From Stratiolaelaps scimitus (Eukaryota > Arthropoda > Arachnida > Mesostigmata > Laelapidae), in assembly GCA_019614645.1 (NCBI GenBank), contig JABWDB010000018.1:1914501-1978500 (forward strand): a stretch of 64,000 bases of DNA, in the 5' to 3' direction. Both the position numbers and the translations under genes were made by a program. Shown here in pieces: positions 35,797 to 46,969 of this stretch (position 1 is the stretch's first letter; each line of letters begins with the position of its first letter). The notes beneath the pieces are model-generated. The model ran no database searches, was not told where the DNA came from, and saw only the letters and a program-made list of their open reading frames with translations.

Positions 35797-36240
35797 GTGG
35801 ATAGAGGATTCTCGGAGGAAGAAATTCGAGAAGCATTGGAGCCAGAGGGTGTCGTTGCCGTTAGAAGAGAAACTGTGAAGAGACGTACTGGTGACGAGCT
35901 CCGTACATCCCCTCCAGTTGTGTTGTTTTTGAGGAATAGGGCTCATAGCGCCCAGTTTCGTGCTTCGGGTGTGAGAGACTTGGCCACGTTGCTGCTCCTT
36001 GTTGGACCGCGACGACTTGTAGGAAGTGTGGCCAATCAGGGCACTTAGCGACAAATTGTAAAAATTCGCTGAGGTGTGTCAATGGTAAAGAACCACATCC
36101 GTTCTCATCCTCGAGCTGCTCCCCTGTCGGCTCCTCCAACAACACAAGGCGGACAATCCCGAGTTTACCAATGTGGGCCAAGACTTATGCTGCAGCGGTG
36201 CGCTGCAGCGTGATGCAAGATCCACATATTTCGGAAGTCC
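35797..36240 (+). pseudogene. LINE ORF1 (gag-like) with zinc knuckles, frameshifted
   Basis: The first frame reads GFSEEEIREALEPEGVVAVRR, the RNA-binding part that precedes the knuckles in R1/Jockey/I-type ORF1 proteins, which coat the element's RNA. After a frame change near 35950, two exact CX2CX4HX4C knuckles follow: CFGCERLGHVAAPC and CRKCGQSGHLATNC. A third (CVNGKEPHPFSSSSC) has lost its second Cys. The frame ends with the typical WAKTYAAA stretch near 36171-36195. The upstream plus frame 35309-35716 may be the N-terminal part. Endonuclease debris follows at 36709-36745. Confidence 0.75.
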
Positions 36241-36689
36241 TGGTAAATCTGCTCGGACTGACTTCGATCCTACAGATGAAATGTAAAATGGACAAGAAGG
36301 AGAAGAGCACCGGAAATATACCAGCCCGGAAACTACTGCCAAAGAAGTTACCAAGGTCTAGTGTGAAGCTTAACTCTTTATTGAGGCCCGTTTTAAATCT
36401 TCTCAACCCTGTTTGTCGTCAAGCCACCAAGCGGCTGAAGGGTCTTGTGAAAGCCCTTGGACCGGTCTTTGTGATGCTCACCATGAGTGCGAATGCTGGG
36501 ACATATTCCTCTTTTTATTGGTGGATAGATTTGGCCATATAACTCCTTTTGATTTTAACTATTTAAAGAGTTGTCAGATGTGGCATGGGTTCCCGGAATT
36601 CACAGTTATAGGAATTCAGGGCCACAGAACTCATGTTCTTAGTAATTATTCCGAATTTATGTACGCGCTTCCTGCAGTATTCTCTTTAC

Positions 36690-36745
36690 CGTGTCGAGAA
36701 TCAACGATGATGGCAATATTCAGGTTATTAGTGCCCACATAAAGA
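36690..36745 (+). pseudogene. LINE ORF2 endonuclease start fragment
   Basis: DDGNIQVISAHIKK in one plus frame (from 36706) parallels SSDGNVQVICVYIR at 32488. In order and strand it follows the gag remnant at 35797-36240, as expected for ORF1-ORF2 of one LINE. It is cut off where a minus-strand gag fragment begins. Confidence 0.45.
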
Positions 36746-37140
36746 AGATGCATTTGTGTGCAAGTTGCAATCGGAGGAGACACGTAGGTGCACGAGTTCG
36801 ATCCCCGCACTCTCGCACTTGATGCAGCGGCACGGGCGGGCGCAAGTTGCGACGAGGTCGCCGGGATCACCACGCTTGCTGCAGGTCCTGGGCAATGAGC
36901 ATCGGGTAGATATGTGGCCCATCCGGCAGCAGTTAAAACTCAACCGACGACGTCAGGTTCGAGGGGGACCGATAGCCGAGAAACACCGAAGGGGGAGGCA
37001 GGTGAGCGGGAGGGGCCGAGGCGAGCCGGACTCGGCGTGGCGGGGATGCGGCGCACGGAGGTGACGACGAGGGGCGGGAGTTCAGCCCGAACCTCGGCAT
37101 CGGTGAAGACCGCGCAGAAGTTCGTAATGCGGCCTTGATA
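36745..37140 (-). pseudogene. LINE gag fragment on the opposite strand, degenerate knuckles
   Basis: Minus-strand reading gives FCAVFTDAEVRAELPPLVV, then after a stop and a frame change CCRMGHISTRC, CSKRGDPGDLVATC and CRCIKC. This is the same ORF1 architecture, but in the first knuckle the leading Cys is Ser, and in the second the second Cys is Arg and the His is Asp. The segment is clearly more GC-rich than its surroundings. It meets the plus-strand LINE at about 36745, tail to tail, so one has inserted into or truncated the other. Confidence 0.6.
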
Positions 37141-37199
37141 CCCGAGAGAGCCAGACAGAGGGCGGCCGTCAGTGTGAGTGCCTTGGCGGCGAGCTCCAG

Positions 37200-37240
37200 G
37201 GGGCTATTGGGGCTGAGAGTCAGCCAGAAAACTGTTTGTA
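37200..37240 (+). repeat. Hairpin repeat relative
   Basis: GGCTGAGAGTCAGCC followed by AGAAAACTG, the same palindromic core and downstream A-rich stretch as in the inserts at 15761-15836 and 39625-39723. It directly borders the GC-rich gag fragment. Confidence 0.5.
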
Positions 37241-37249
37241 GTTAGGTAA

Positions 37250-38600
37250 TGTCTCACCAGCTCGCCCTCAACGCAATGTCTTCAAGGTTCAAAACTTGAA
37301 TTTCTATCAGATATAATAGCATACCGGTAGTGCTTATAAGTGGCTTGTTGGAACACTCTCGTTGGTTTTATACTAACCGGGTTACTAAGCTCGGCGTGCG
37401 TTAGAAGCTCGACTGATGACTGTAACAGGAGACACAGTACCCTGGAAGCTTGAAATTGCCTTCCACAATCTCTAAAATCGAAAAGGAACGCGGATTTTCA
37501 CATTGAAGACAAAATTTTGTTTTTCTACTATTGCGATATTGTATAAAATAATCTGATTGTATTATATATCCCAGCATAATAACTGTTTTTATCCAATGTT
37601 GTGAGGGAATGTTGCCGAGGCGAGGTGGAACACTTTTAGCTCATTGAAGCGTGGTACATTTACAATCAAATCAATTCTTGCTTGCATGTGTCGGATAGAC
37701 ACAATTATACTACGTACCAGTTAATAAATATGACCATAGATAAGAAGGTAAATTGCAACCTTGGCCAGTAAAAGTGGAAATCCCCAAAATTATTTAGAAG
37801 GGTTAGTCGTTCCGCGTTCTTGGTCGTGAATAAACGAGAACTCACCGTCACTCGATGGCTGTCGATGCTGTTGGAGAGTGCGTGATTATGCAGGTAGCTA
37901 TTTTAAGAAGCAAATAACCCTTCCAGGCATTGCCATGGGATAAATCCCTTTCCGATATGCATAGCTAATGTACCCATTCAGGTTGGGTACACCGGCGAAC
38001 TGCCCAAGCGTAGGTAGTTTCCTTGGTGGAACAGCAGGCACAACGTGCAGGACAGGTGTAGGTATTCCTTCCGCAGCGGTCTTAGGGAAATCCACGAGAT
38101 AATCATTTACGCTGCCGGATCTCCTTTATACTATAATATAAACAGTGTAGTGATATTTGCTGATTGAGAACTTGCAGCCTCGTCGCTATATTGTGTCACA
38201 GCGAATGACGGCAATTAACATTTCATATATACCGTACAATGGGGCGGCTTGGAACTCGTAAGTTCATGTCTCATGGCAATTCTCGTCATTTTGTACTTCG
38301 ATCGTTCGTAGTTTACGCGTTCAATAGTCTCAATGAGGAATTCTCGTATGGATCTTAAGATTCGGAGACGACCTTTGATGAACGACATAGATGACGATAA
38401 ATAAATGAGAATCCCGTAAATATATAGCAGGATATTATGACAAAATTCACTCGATATCTCTTGCAGCTGTCAAAAATGATTTTATGAAGAGAAATCAAAT
38501 GGTATAAGGGGAATTGAGCGAAATTTACAACTTTCAGCGTACCTGAAAAAACGCTTCAAATCACATAGACCCTCAGCAGAGGATGGTTTTATCTGAGGGT
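37250..38600. other. Anonymous DNA, no gene seen
   Basis: Only short frames without recognisable content. Confidence 0.45.
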
Positions 38601-38603
38601 GTG

Positions 38604-38717
38604 TCGTCATCCACGTCAACCCTGCACTGGATCCGCGCAGTTTTCTATGGAGATTGGGATGTTTCCGGTGGTGTGCGTGCGTTTGACAAAAACGTCGTCC
38701 TCCACAAGAAAAAAAGA
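38604..38717 (+). repeat. A-tailed dispersed repeat, copy c
   Basis: Third copy of the unit at 10502-10594, extended 5' by GTCATCCACGTCAACC, which is shared with copy d (42597-42700). Ends in an A-run at 38709-38715. Confidence 0.7.
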
Positions 38718-38719
38718 CT

Positions 38720-39620
38720 TGCTCGCATGTGTAAACAAAACGGATACTGAAGAGGTCATCTCTAAAAATAAATAAATTGTATATTGCCGGCCGTACATTG
38801 ATATATCGAATAGCAATCCGTTATCAGTTGGGTGTCAGTAACTTATCAGTTAACTTTATCAGGTAACTTAAATAGACACGCCACGACACTTGGTCAATTT
38901 TCCGGCCTAACTCACAGCCAACATTTAACGTTCACGGGCGCTGCTTCCACGATACCACCACACTTCTATGCTTCATAAAAAAAACAGCTGAGTGAATGTT
39001 TAGATACGTTCAATGGAAACTCATTGGCTACGAGCCAAGGTCTTTTGGGGGCCACTGAGCATAGTTAAGCATGAACATGTTGCTTTGCAGGCCAGTTTAC
39101 TTGATGCGATGCCTCGTTACCGTCATAGGGCATATATCGCGTGACAACAGCTATACAGATCTACTTTGGTAAGCGCTTGATAAAATGATTGTGTTCACGT
39201 TACGTCAACATCGTATAGTGTTCCATGGTGTGCAATTCTGAAGACAAATATTATATCTGAAGGCAAAATTCCTATGAGGCGAATGACGAGTTTGCAATAT
39301 CGCACAAGGAATGAATCTATATTAGGCCTGTCGGTCGCATAACTATCCGATGAACTGTACTGGAACACTTGAAAAGCTAATTAAATTTGTTATTGGGTAT
39401 GATCTCGTTGACGTTTGCATAAATCCGCTACTCGGAGGAGTCAGTTAGATAATTTGAAATTGCAGCTGAGAACAGATAGAATGAATTATACATTTCGTTA
39501 TATACTACACGTTGAATCTTGTGATTTGTTTTTGATGTCATCATTTTCTTCTCATCTTAGCTTTCAAGTGATTTGAATAATTTTGTATAATAATAATAAT
39601 AATTATTATTATAATTATAA
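38720..39620. other. Anonymous DNA with a hairpin-repeat relative
   Basis: On the minus strand 38904-38933 reads GAACGTTAAATGTTGGCTGTGAG, a diverged start of the hairpin repeat. ATT/AAT tract near 39588-39618. No gene seen. Confidence 0.4.
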
Positions 39621-39624
39621 TGGT

Positions 39625-39723
39625 GCTAATCTTGAAGCAACGCTAGAAGCAGTTCTACCGTGGACGTTAAATGTTGGCTGAGAGTCAGCCCGCAAACCTT
39701 AGGCTTTAGGGGCTAATCTTGAA
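39625..39723 (+). mobile_element. 75-base hairpin-bearing retroposon fragment with 12-base target duplication
   Basis: GCTAATCTTGAA stands at 39625-39636 and again at 39712-39723, flanking 75 bases. The insert shares GGACGTTAAATGTTGGC, the GGCTGAGAGTCAGCC hairpin, and GCCCGCAAACC with the 48-base insert at 15775-15822. Because the shared part is at the same end and the 5' ends differ, both are 5'-truncated copies of one retroposon family. Confidence 0.75.
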
Positions 39724-39729
39724 AGCTAC

Positions 39730-41325
39730 TTCACGATATTTCGGCAGTGCCACGATCGAATAGACAAACTGTATTTAGCCTTCGGCTGAAACATAACAGA
39801 GTCAGAAATCTTTACTTGACCACGCACACTAGATGTGATCTGGTATTGTTTTCGTCAAAGGCTTAGCAGATGGCATGAGGTGTGTATACAAGTGAGTGTC
39901 AGAGGTTTCTCCAACCAGTGACACGGGGGAACAACAACAACAACATGATTCTTAACCTCTAGACGATGCTAAAATTGCTGATACTTGCGGATCATTAACG
40001 ACGCACTGCCTCCATTAATTATTCAACGGTTGTCGAATGTTCAAATGTTTTAGAGTATAAGACATCGTAGGGCTCTGCAATGTAATGATTGGTAGAACTC
40101 TGTTATTATATTATAATTAGGACCAAAGTATTCGATACCATAAGTCATACGTTAGCTGAAAAACGCGTGATTTAATTAAAGGCTTTCCATTGAACCAAGG
40201 GATTTCCGAGCCCCTAAAACAATCAAATGTCACCTTGGCTTTGATTAAATTTATCAAAACTGTTCTAGACTGCGTTGAAAAGTTGCCACCATTTCACGGT
40301 TAGGTTCAATGTTTTTCTGCTTAATCGGTACGCCGGCAGTGAATACGATGCAATCGAAATCACATCCAATTGCGTATCCGCTTAGTTTATGCCCAGAATA
40401 TCCTTCTCGAGAACGAAGCTCATCGTTTTCGACACAAAGGTCATTTGCTTTATCTCTATTGTCGCCCGATCGTATTATGAAACAAGTCGAGATTGAACCT
40501 ATGACTCAAACTTATTCAATCGCTTAGTCTGCGATCAAGCAAACGAGAGACATTTCTCAGATCTGAGCACCCGCTATGAGACGTATTATAGATGACCCCG
40601 AGGCTGGTCGCTTACAGTGCGCATGCAGTAAGTATATTCTATTGTAGAAGTCTATGAATTTACGTTAATTTTATAAAGATCGCCAGATCGTTTCCAGCCT
40701 GCAATCAACGGTATTTGTTTAATTCTGCTTTAGTTAAATTGTGAAGTCGCAATTTGGAGTTTAACGAACGAATTGACCTCGAGGTCATCATTTTCTTTTG
40801 TGAAATTAGCTCAACTCCCTAATGCTTACTGATAGTAGTATGTATGAAGCCACTATTCTCTCTTATTTCCGGCGATTGCCGCATCGAGAATACAGTAAAA
40901 AGGGCTGATTGATTATTCATCCCGTCGATTGGTTCAAAATTAATCGAATCGCTTTCAAATGAGTTGTCTTGGAATGATTTCCGATAGACATTTCGGCTAC
41001 CAGCAAATATAAACTTGTTTTGGTTCCACAGCCAATATAGCGTTACCTTCACCTTTATAAGTGTCGACACTACCAGACTCATGTATAAACCGGAGAATTG
41101 TGGAGCGTCGCGTTTCAGAAGTTTTGCCGCGACAGTCAACGGTAGAAAAACCGTTCGCATCTCCGAAGACCTCTCGTTACTGCATTTCATCATACCGGCA
41201 TGTGATGACTCCAAATTAGACGATGATTTGGCCGCCTTGAACTGGCTATGCGCTTTCAACGATTGTCTCATACAGCGCACAGGTACGGCCTCGTGTTGAG
41301 GATCATTGCTCGTTCAAACCTAAAC

Positions 41326-41356
<31 letters not shown>

Positions 41357-41570
41357 CTATAGGAATCATGAACATCGGCCCCTGCTCTCATCACTATTAT
41401 TACAATCACAATCATCTACCAATGTCATGATGTCGAAATGTTCTCCTTGTGGCGTTCTTTTTTTCGTCTGGCCAACAACGCTCCCCTTCGTGTGGATAGA
41501 TTTCTTTCAGTCTTCTATAATATTTCTTTCGCACTAATACAGTCGCGTACCGCATTTCTCTCTCCTTCCC
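39730..41570. other. Mostly anonymous, one unassigned ORF
   Basis: Minus frame 40819-41280 (153 codons) has reasonable amino-acid composition but no recognised domain, and overlaps an open plus frame at 41015-41299. (TA)n at 41325-41351. No other feature seen. Confidence 0.35.
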
Positions 41571-42345
41571 CGACGAACGATCCCTGTCAAGGCCACTACA
41601 ATCCCCCCATCAGGCCCTCTGGTTCCCCAAGCGAAGCGACCCTGAGGCCGACCTCGTCCATAGCTCAACCCGGCCTTCTTCACTAGTCTCACTGGCCGTA
41701 GTCACTATCGTCCGAGGGATGGATGGCTGTATATGTGCTCTCCAGAGTGCGTGTGTGCGTGGATGTGTGTGTTAGCCCCCGCACGCGTTTACGTGTCTAC
41801 CCTTGCCCGTCGCTGCGGCAACGGCGCCTCGACGCGATCAGCTGTGACATCCTTCGTTACCCAGAGGCCCTTGCCTTTCCTACCACCCACGCCACCGCTG
41901 CGTCTCTCCCTGTACGAAGCCTGCACCCCGAATTAGTTCGTCCCTCACCGTTCCTGCGAAACAGCGTACGGGAACGAATGGCCGGACGAAGAACGATTTA
42001 AATTTTGGCGCCGCGCCAAAAATAGTAACCTCGACCATGAGGGCTTGCCCACACATGGGCAGGGGGCGGGTTGAGAGGCGTAAGCGAGGACCGGCGCTCC
42101 AAGGGGAGACGCGTCATCGGGGGCCCTCACTTGGGGGTCGGTGCGACTCTACTTCTTCTGAATCCGACGAAGGGGGAGATCTATCCTTTGGCCGTGGAAC
42201 GGCCGCCGCATGGCTGGCTGGCTGGCTGCTCTCTGGCGGCACAGCGGAAGCTGAGGAAAAAGCGGCGGGCGATTCTCGAACGTGTCTCCCACCGCGACGG
42301 GACCCCTGCGCACCGCACTTTGTCTCGGTGTCTCTTTAGCTAGCT
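41570..42345. promoter_or_regulatory. CpG-rich patch with palindromic double E2F-like site
   Basis: This is a GC- and CpG-rich island between AT-rich flanks, and its plus frames 42037-42339 and 42071-42343 both stay open. At 42003-42021 lies TTTTGGCGCCGCGCCAAAA, two TTTGGCGC E2F consensus sites facing each other across a shared core. E2F/DP factors bind such sites at promoters of cell-cycle genes. No gene starting here is recognised. Confidence 0.35.
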
Positions 42346-42596
42346 ATCTATTTATCGGGCTATGTCTACCTGCCTGGCGGTGGTTACGAGGTACAACTCA
42401 ATAGAAAGTTTTCGGTCTATTGATGGAACTGCAGTTTTCTTAAGTAGAGACACTTGTGTGCATACGTCGATGGTGTACCAATAGTTAAGCATGAAGGTGG
42501 CAATGACAATCTCTCGTTGAGTCGATTATGAGAGATGCTATTTAACAGACTATATATATATATACTAAAACACTGCAATAATTCTACATAGTTTTG

Positions 42597-42700
42597 TTTT
42601 TTTTTCTTTGAGAGGAGGAAATTCCAGGGACACACCAGGGACTTTCCAATCTCCGTGAAAGTGGCCCGATCCAGTGCAGGGGGGTTGACGTGGATGACAC
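42597..42700 (-). repeat. A-tailed dispersed repeat, copy d
   Basis: Minus-strand copy of the unit at 10502-10594: GTCATCCACGTCAACC, CTGCACTGGATCGGGCC, GGAGATTGG, TCCCTGGTGTGT, then an A-rich tail (T-run on plus at 42596-42605). Confidence 0.7.
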
Positions 42701-42709
42701 GATTTGTAT

Positions 42710-43330
42710 GGCTGATTGTATTGTACTGCACGTTGTGTCCGAAATTATGCCCTCAATATCTATTTCGTTTGGATCGAATGTGTGCGTTCGAGTTTCCAGA
42801 ACATTGATGAATTAGATACAAAATGTGTTGTTGACCCTTTTGGTGAAAGATGAGTTCACCTGTCGTCCGGATTCGTTGAGAGGAAGCCATGAATGTAGTG
42901 TTTGGTACAGGAAACGAACTAAGAAAAAAAAGAGTTTTTTCAAGCAAAACTTAGCGGATTGACAAAACATTATTTTACCTATATTTTATGACTACGAAGG
43001 ATTATTTAAGTGTACATATATGCTAACAGCAACAAGAAGGGTTTCAATGATCATGATCATGAATAACTAGGTCACTAATCTTCCTCGAGTCAACAAGTAG
43101 TAATAACTGATTGGTGAAGCCATACGCGCGAAAAACTTGTGATTTTCACAAACGATTGCCGATTCCAAATGCCATATGCGCCCCCTGAAACATATTCGAC
43201 ACATCCGTGATACGTACATAGCCATGGACCATGAGCCATAGAGACAATGTCTGCCACAGTCAATTTCTCTGAACTGTTCTGAAATAGAGATCTACCCAAA
43301 ACCTTGATTTGCTATCGGACATAAACCGCA
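42710..43330. other. Anonymous AT-rich DNA
   Basis: No gene, RNA or repeat recognised. Confidence 0.45.
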
Positions 43331-45718
43331 TCTCTCAAGTCGGATCACGGATTTTTTTCGGCAGCTGCTTCGATGCACGATGATGTACCGTACGTAAATA
43401 CGTGGCGCTCCGACCAACTTCGCTCTCGCTGCAGTTAGTTGTAGCAGACGCCCACTTGTGGATGAGACTCACCCCCGTGTGGGTGCGCGCGACCGCTGGC
43501 TCGGCCTCCTCCGCCGCCGTTGCGGCGGTTGCTGCCGCTGCTGCACCTGCACCCTCGGACATGCGCGTGGGAACTCTGAGTTGGTTAGGGCCCCTGGGGA
43601 AGGGAGCGAGGGACGACAATCGCCGCCGCCGCCGCCGCCGCTGCCGTACGCAGGAGTACAACAGGACGGCCCATAGGAGAGTACAGCGTTGTAGGTCCTT
43701 CGAATAACTGACCGACCAAGCAGCCAACAACCGCGCTGACGAGAGGCGCACGCATCGACCGAGAATCGGTGCTACGACACCACTATCCAAGGCACAAACT
43801 CTATTGGGAGATAACTAGCGCACGTAGAAGGACAGCGTACGAGCGGAGATCCTGTCTTCGGAGAGACCGGTGCCCAGGCCATTGGCATGTGGTTTCCGTC
43901 GTTGTTAGCCATGGAACGAACGTAGCTAGCCAGATAGATGTGCTCGCCGAAACTGACCTGTGAGCCTAGTGCCTAGGGTCGAGTCTCACATCTAAGCCAA
44001 CCGCGAAGTGAACGTGTCTACGTGCTGATGTAGTTCACGCAGTAAACAGGTCGCTACGTAACGCCACCTCGTCGTTCAGGACGTATTGTCGGCCGTGCCA
44101 GAGTACAGTGCTACTGTCGGCGAGACAGTGAACACAGGGCCACCACGTATGATTCGCTAATGTGGTGTTGTTGCGCTCGCTTGCGAGCACCGTGACGTAC
44201 ACACGGCCCAGAGTGTTCCACAGTGCTTTTGTTGTCCATATCTCGTCTCGTGTCTAACGAAACCAAACAGAACGGGACACGGCCACTTCGTTTTTAGGTT
44301 CGATTTTCCTACTCCAAGTCTCCTCAGCGGTTGTTCTCGGCGCCATTGGCGTCGAAGCCAGGTCTCGGCCACGATGACAACGTCACCGCTTTCGCTGCCG
44401 TTGTGACCACGATCGTGTGTTGTACCGCACAGCATATTTATGACTGACCCCCGCCTGGCTGGCTGGCTGGCTAGCAGAAAACGTTGCAACCGACGCTGAA
44501 TAGTGGCCAGGGCCGCCAGAACGTCAAGCGGTGGCAACGTTCAATGACCGACGGGTCCATTACGTCATAGGACGCACCCCATCCCCCGACCCAGTCGACT
44601 CGTTCGTTCAGCGCTTCACTTTCACCCCTATCCACCTTTTCTTCTTGGGCTGCCCCATCAACAACATATAGACGACTCCCGCCCGCGCTACGCATAGATG
44701 AACAGATCGACCCACCGCCGAGCGAGCGGCTGAGTGACTCTCTGACAGAGAGGCGTTCGCTTGTCTGTGCTGGCCGCCGGTGCCGCCGCCGCGGCGACGG
44801 CTGCGTTCGGCGCGTCACAACAAAGCACAGCACAACAACGTTCGTTCCCATTCTTCAATCAATGTTTATGTGCCAGCCAGCTGACCCGAGGCGAAACGAG
44901 CCGCAGCAGCAGCGGCAGCAGCACCATCACCACCACCAGGGCCATCCACCCTTGCCCCCAGAAGCCGTCGCTACAACGGGAATGGCAAGAGTCGTTCACC
45001 GTTAGCTGCTGCTGCCGCTAGCTGTCGTTGGCTGTTGTCACTGGAGCTGCCGACGAAAACCGGCCCCGGCGCGGCTTTCTGCCCCTGGATCATTTTTATC
45101 CTCCCCCAACTGATCCAGCTGCGCTGTGCGTCGATCCTGCTGCGGTGATCCCGACGCGACGACGACGCGTACAGTGGTTGGCAAAGGAAACTAGAGTGAC
45201 GTGACGTTGACGTGAACGTGAACGAAGTCGGTGGAAGTCGACGCGGCACGGTGGAAGTAGGCGGCGATCAGCTGCCGGGGGCCGCCGTCTGGATCATCGA
45301 TGTACTCAGCGTGTGGTGCTAAACTCTAGTGGTGCTGGTCGTGGAAGTGGTTCCGGTGGCAATCGAGCGGATATTCATCGTATTCACGTTGATGTTGCTG
45401 TTGGCGTTGTTCACGTTCGCTTGGCTTCTGTGATAGATATATATATATATATATGTATCTATATATATCTTCGGTGCTCTCGGCGTATCTGGACTAGTGT
45501 CCGCTCATCTGTGCGTGGTTGATTATGTGAGTGTCCTCTCGACCGGATGCAACGATATCGCTGTGCTGCTGCCGCTACTACAACTGCGACAGCGATAACT
45601 GCAACTACTGGTGGTGGCGTTAATGGTTAAGAGTGCTCTGTAGCTGCAGTATAGGACGCCACGAGGCATCTACGGATACAGAATACAATACACATATATA
45701 TATATATATATACATACG
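43330..45718 (+). promoter_or_regulatory. GC- and trinucleotide-rich upstream region of the adiponectin-receptor-like gene
   Basis: The 2.4 kb before the receptor gene is GC-rich with CCG runs (43620-43642), GCAGCAGC runs near 44900-44920, a four-fold GGCT run near 44454-44473, and (TA)n at 45436-45469 and 45692-45711. Open frames on both strands are low-complexity. It probably contains promoter and 5' UTR sequence, possibly with an intron; no transcription start can be fixed by eye. Confidence 0.4.
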
Positions 45719-46855
45719 ATGGCTGAGCTATCATGCACCAACTGGATTTTGGAAACAAAGCTGTCCGCAGGGAACGGCTTCAGCGGTCCGCTGGTTCCGG
45801 ACCTGCTGAAAAACGCGCTGGATGAGGAATTGTCCGTTCGCTGCAGACAGAAGCTGGCCACGGAGCTGCAGTTGCAGGACGACAGCAAGTTCCTTGAGAT
45901 CAAGGCCGGCGCCATTGATGCCTACGACGATCCTAAAGAGTCCAAAGAGAACGTTGAGGAGGGTACAGAGGTATGTTACGTTGATAGCCAGGGCAGATGG
46001 AGTGTGTGCCACTTCTCGATGCTGCCGAAATGGCTTCAAGATAACGACTTCCTGCTCAACGGACACCGACCACCCCTGAGGTCATTCAAGTCCTGTCTGG
46101 CGTCCATGTTCCGCGTGCATACCGAGACCGGAAACATCTGGTCGCATCTAATCGGCGCGTTCATGTTCGCCTGCACAGGCTTCGGGTTCCTCAGCGCCCA
46201 CCCAATGGCGTTTAGCGAGCAGCTCGCGTTTGCAGTATTCTTCACGTGTGTGTTTGTCTGCTTCTTCACATCGACGCTCTACCACACGATGCACTGCCAT
46301 TCAATGAACGTGAGTCGGGTCTTCAGCCGTTTGGACTACTGCGGGATTATCAGCATCGTGGCGGGCTGTTTCACCCCGTGGATTCATTTTTTGTTCTGGT
46401 GCTCCCCACGAATCAAGATCTTCTACATGGTGCTCGCCTATACACTCTGTACGCTCACCGTCAACCTGACCATGTGGGAGAAGTTCGGCCGATCGCACTA
46501 TCGCTCACTGCGAGCGGCCGTCTTCACCGGGCTGGGGGTGAGTTGCTCGATCCTGCCGGGTATCCACTTTGTGCTTGTGCACGGCCTGCGGACGGCGTTC
46601 GTCGACCTGGCGTTCGGATGGCTGTTCGTCATGTCGGCCGTCGCGATGCTCGGCGTAGCACTGTACGCACTTCGTATCCCGGAACGCTTCGGGCCGGGCA
46701 AATTCGACATCATGTGCCACTCGCATCAGTTCTTCCATATCGCCGTCATCGTAGGAGCATACATTCATCTGCATTGCCTATGCCAGATGGCGCGATTTCG
46801 GCACGATCGGGGAGCCAGCTGCCCCGCCGACCTCGACGAGATGAAGGTCTTCTAG
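45719..46855 (+). CDS. Adiponectin-receptor-like seven-transmembrane protein (PAQR family)
   Basis: A 378-codon uninterrupted gene. AdipoR proteins are membrane receptors with an intracellular N-terminus and a zinc-dependent hydrolase (ceramidase-type) fold that act in lipid and energy homeostasis. The family signature WSVCHFSMLPKWLQDNDFLL, then GHRPP (115-119) and FRVHTETGNIWSHL (131-144), is present. Seven membrane segments lie at about 145-163, 169-188, 207-228, 233-252, 266-288, 296-319 and 337-357. All zinc ligands known from human AdipoR1 have counterparts: His189 (LYHT), Asp206 (LDYCG), His336 and His340 (HSHQFFH). The length matches the usual 375 or so residues. The ATG has A at -3 and G at +4. 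No intron interrupts the frame; AdipoR genes usually have several, so a retrocopy is possible, but the reading frame is fully intact. A (TA)n tract ends seven bases before the ATG. Confidence 0.9.
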   Translation: MAELSCTNWILETKLSAGNGFSGPLVPDLLKNALDEELSVRCRQKLATELQLQDDSKFLEIKAGAIDAYDDPKESKENVEEGTEVCYVDSQGRWSVCHFSMLPKWLQDNDFLLNGHRPPLRSFKSCLASMFRVHTETGNIWSHLIGAFMFACTGFGFLSAHPMAFSEQLAFAVFFTCVFVCFFTSTLYHTMHCHSMNVSRVFSRLDYCGIISIVAGCFTPWIHFLFWCSPRIKIFYMVLAYTLCTLTVNLTMWEKFGRSHYRSLRAAVFTGLGVSCSILPGIHFVLVHGLRTAFVDLAFGWLFVMSAVAMLGVALYALRIPERFGPGKFDIMCHSHQFFHIAVIVGAYIHLHCLCQMARFRHDRGASCPADLDEMKVF

Positions 46856-46957
46856 AAGTGGAGCAGAAACACCGCCAGAAGCCGCAGCAGCAGCAGCACC
46901 AGCTGAATATCGAACGATACGATAGACTCAGAAGTCGACTACACGCTAAAGGGAGCT

Positions 46958-46963
46958 AATAAA
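46958..46963 (+). terminator. Candidate polyadenylation signal of the receptor gene
   Basis: AATAAA about 100 bases after the stop codon, in GCTAATAAAATC. It is the nearest canonical signal, so a short 3' UTR is plausible. Confidence 0.4.
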
Positions 46964-46969
46964 ATCAAG

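Noticed and set aside
36790..36802. GAGTTCGATCCCC resembling a tRNA T-loop
   Set aside because: The flanking stem does not pair, and the segment is part of the degenerate gag reading frame on the minus strand.
43335..43790. 151-codon minus frame upstream of the adiponectin-receptor-like gene
   Set aside because: Ala/Arg-rich low-complexity sequence with an equally open plus frame; no domain and no support as a gene.
46246..46959. 237-codon plus frame overlapping the receptor gene
   Set aside because: A shadow in another frame of the clear adiponectin-receptor-like coding sequence.
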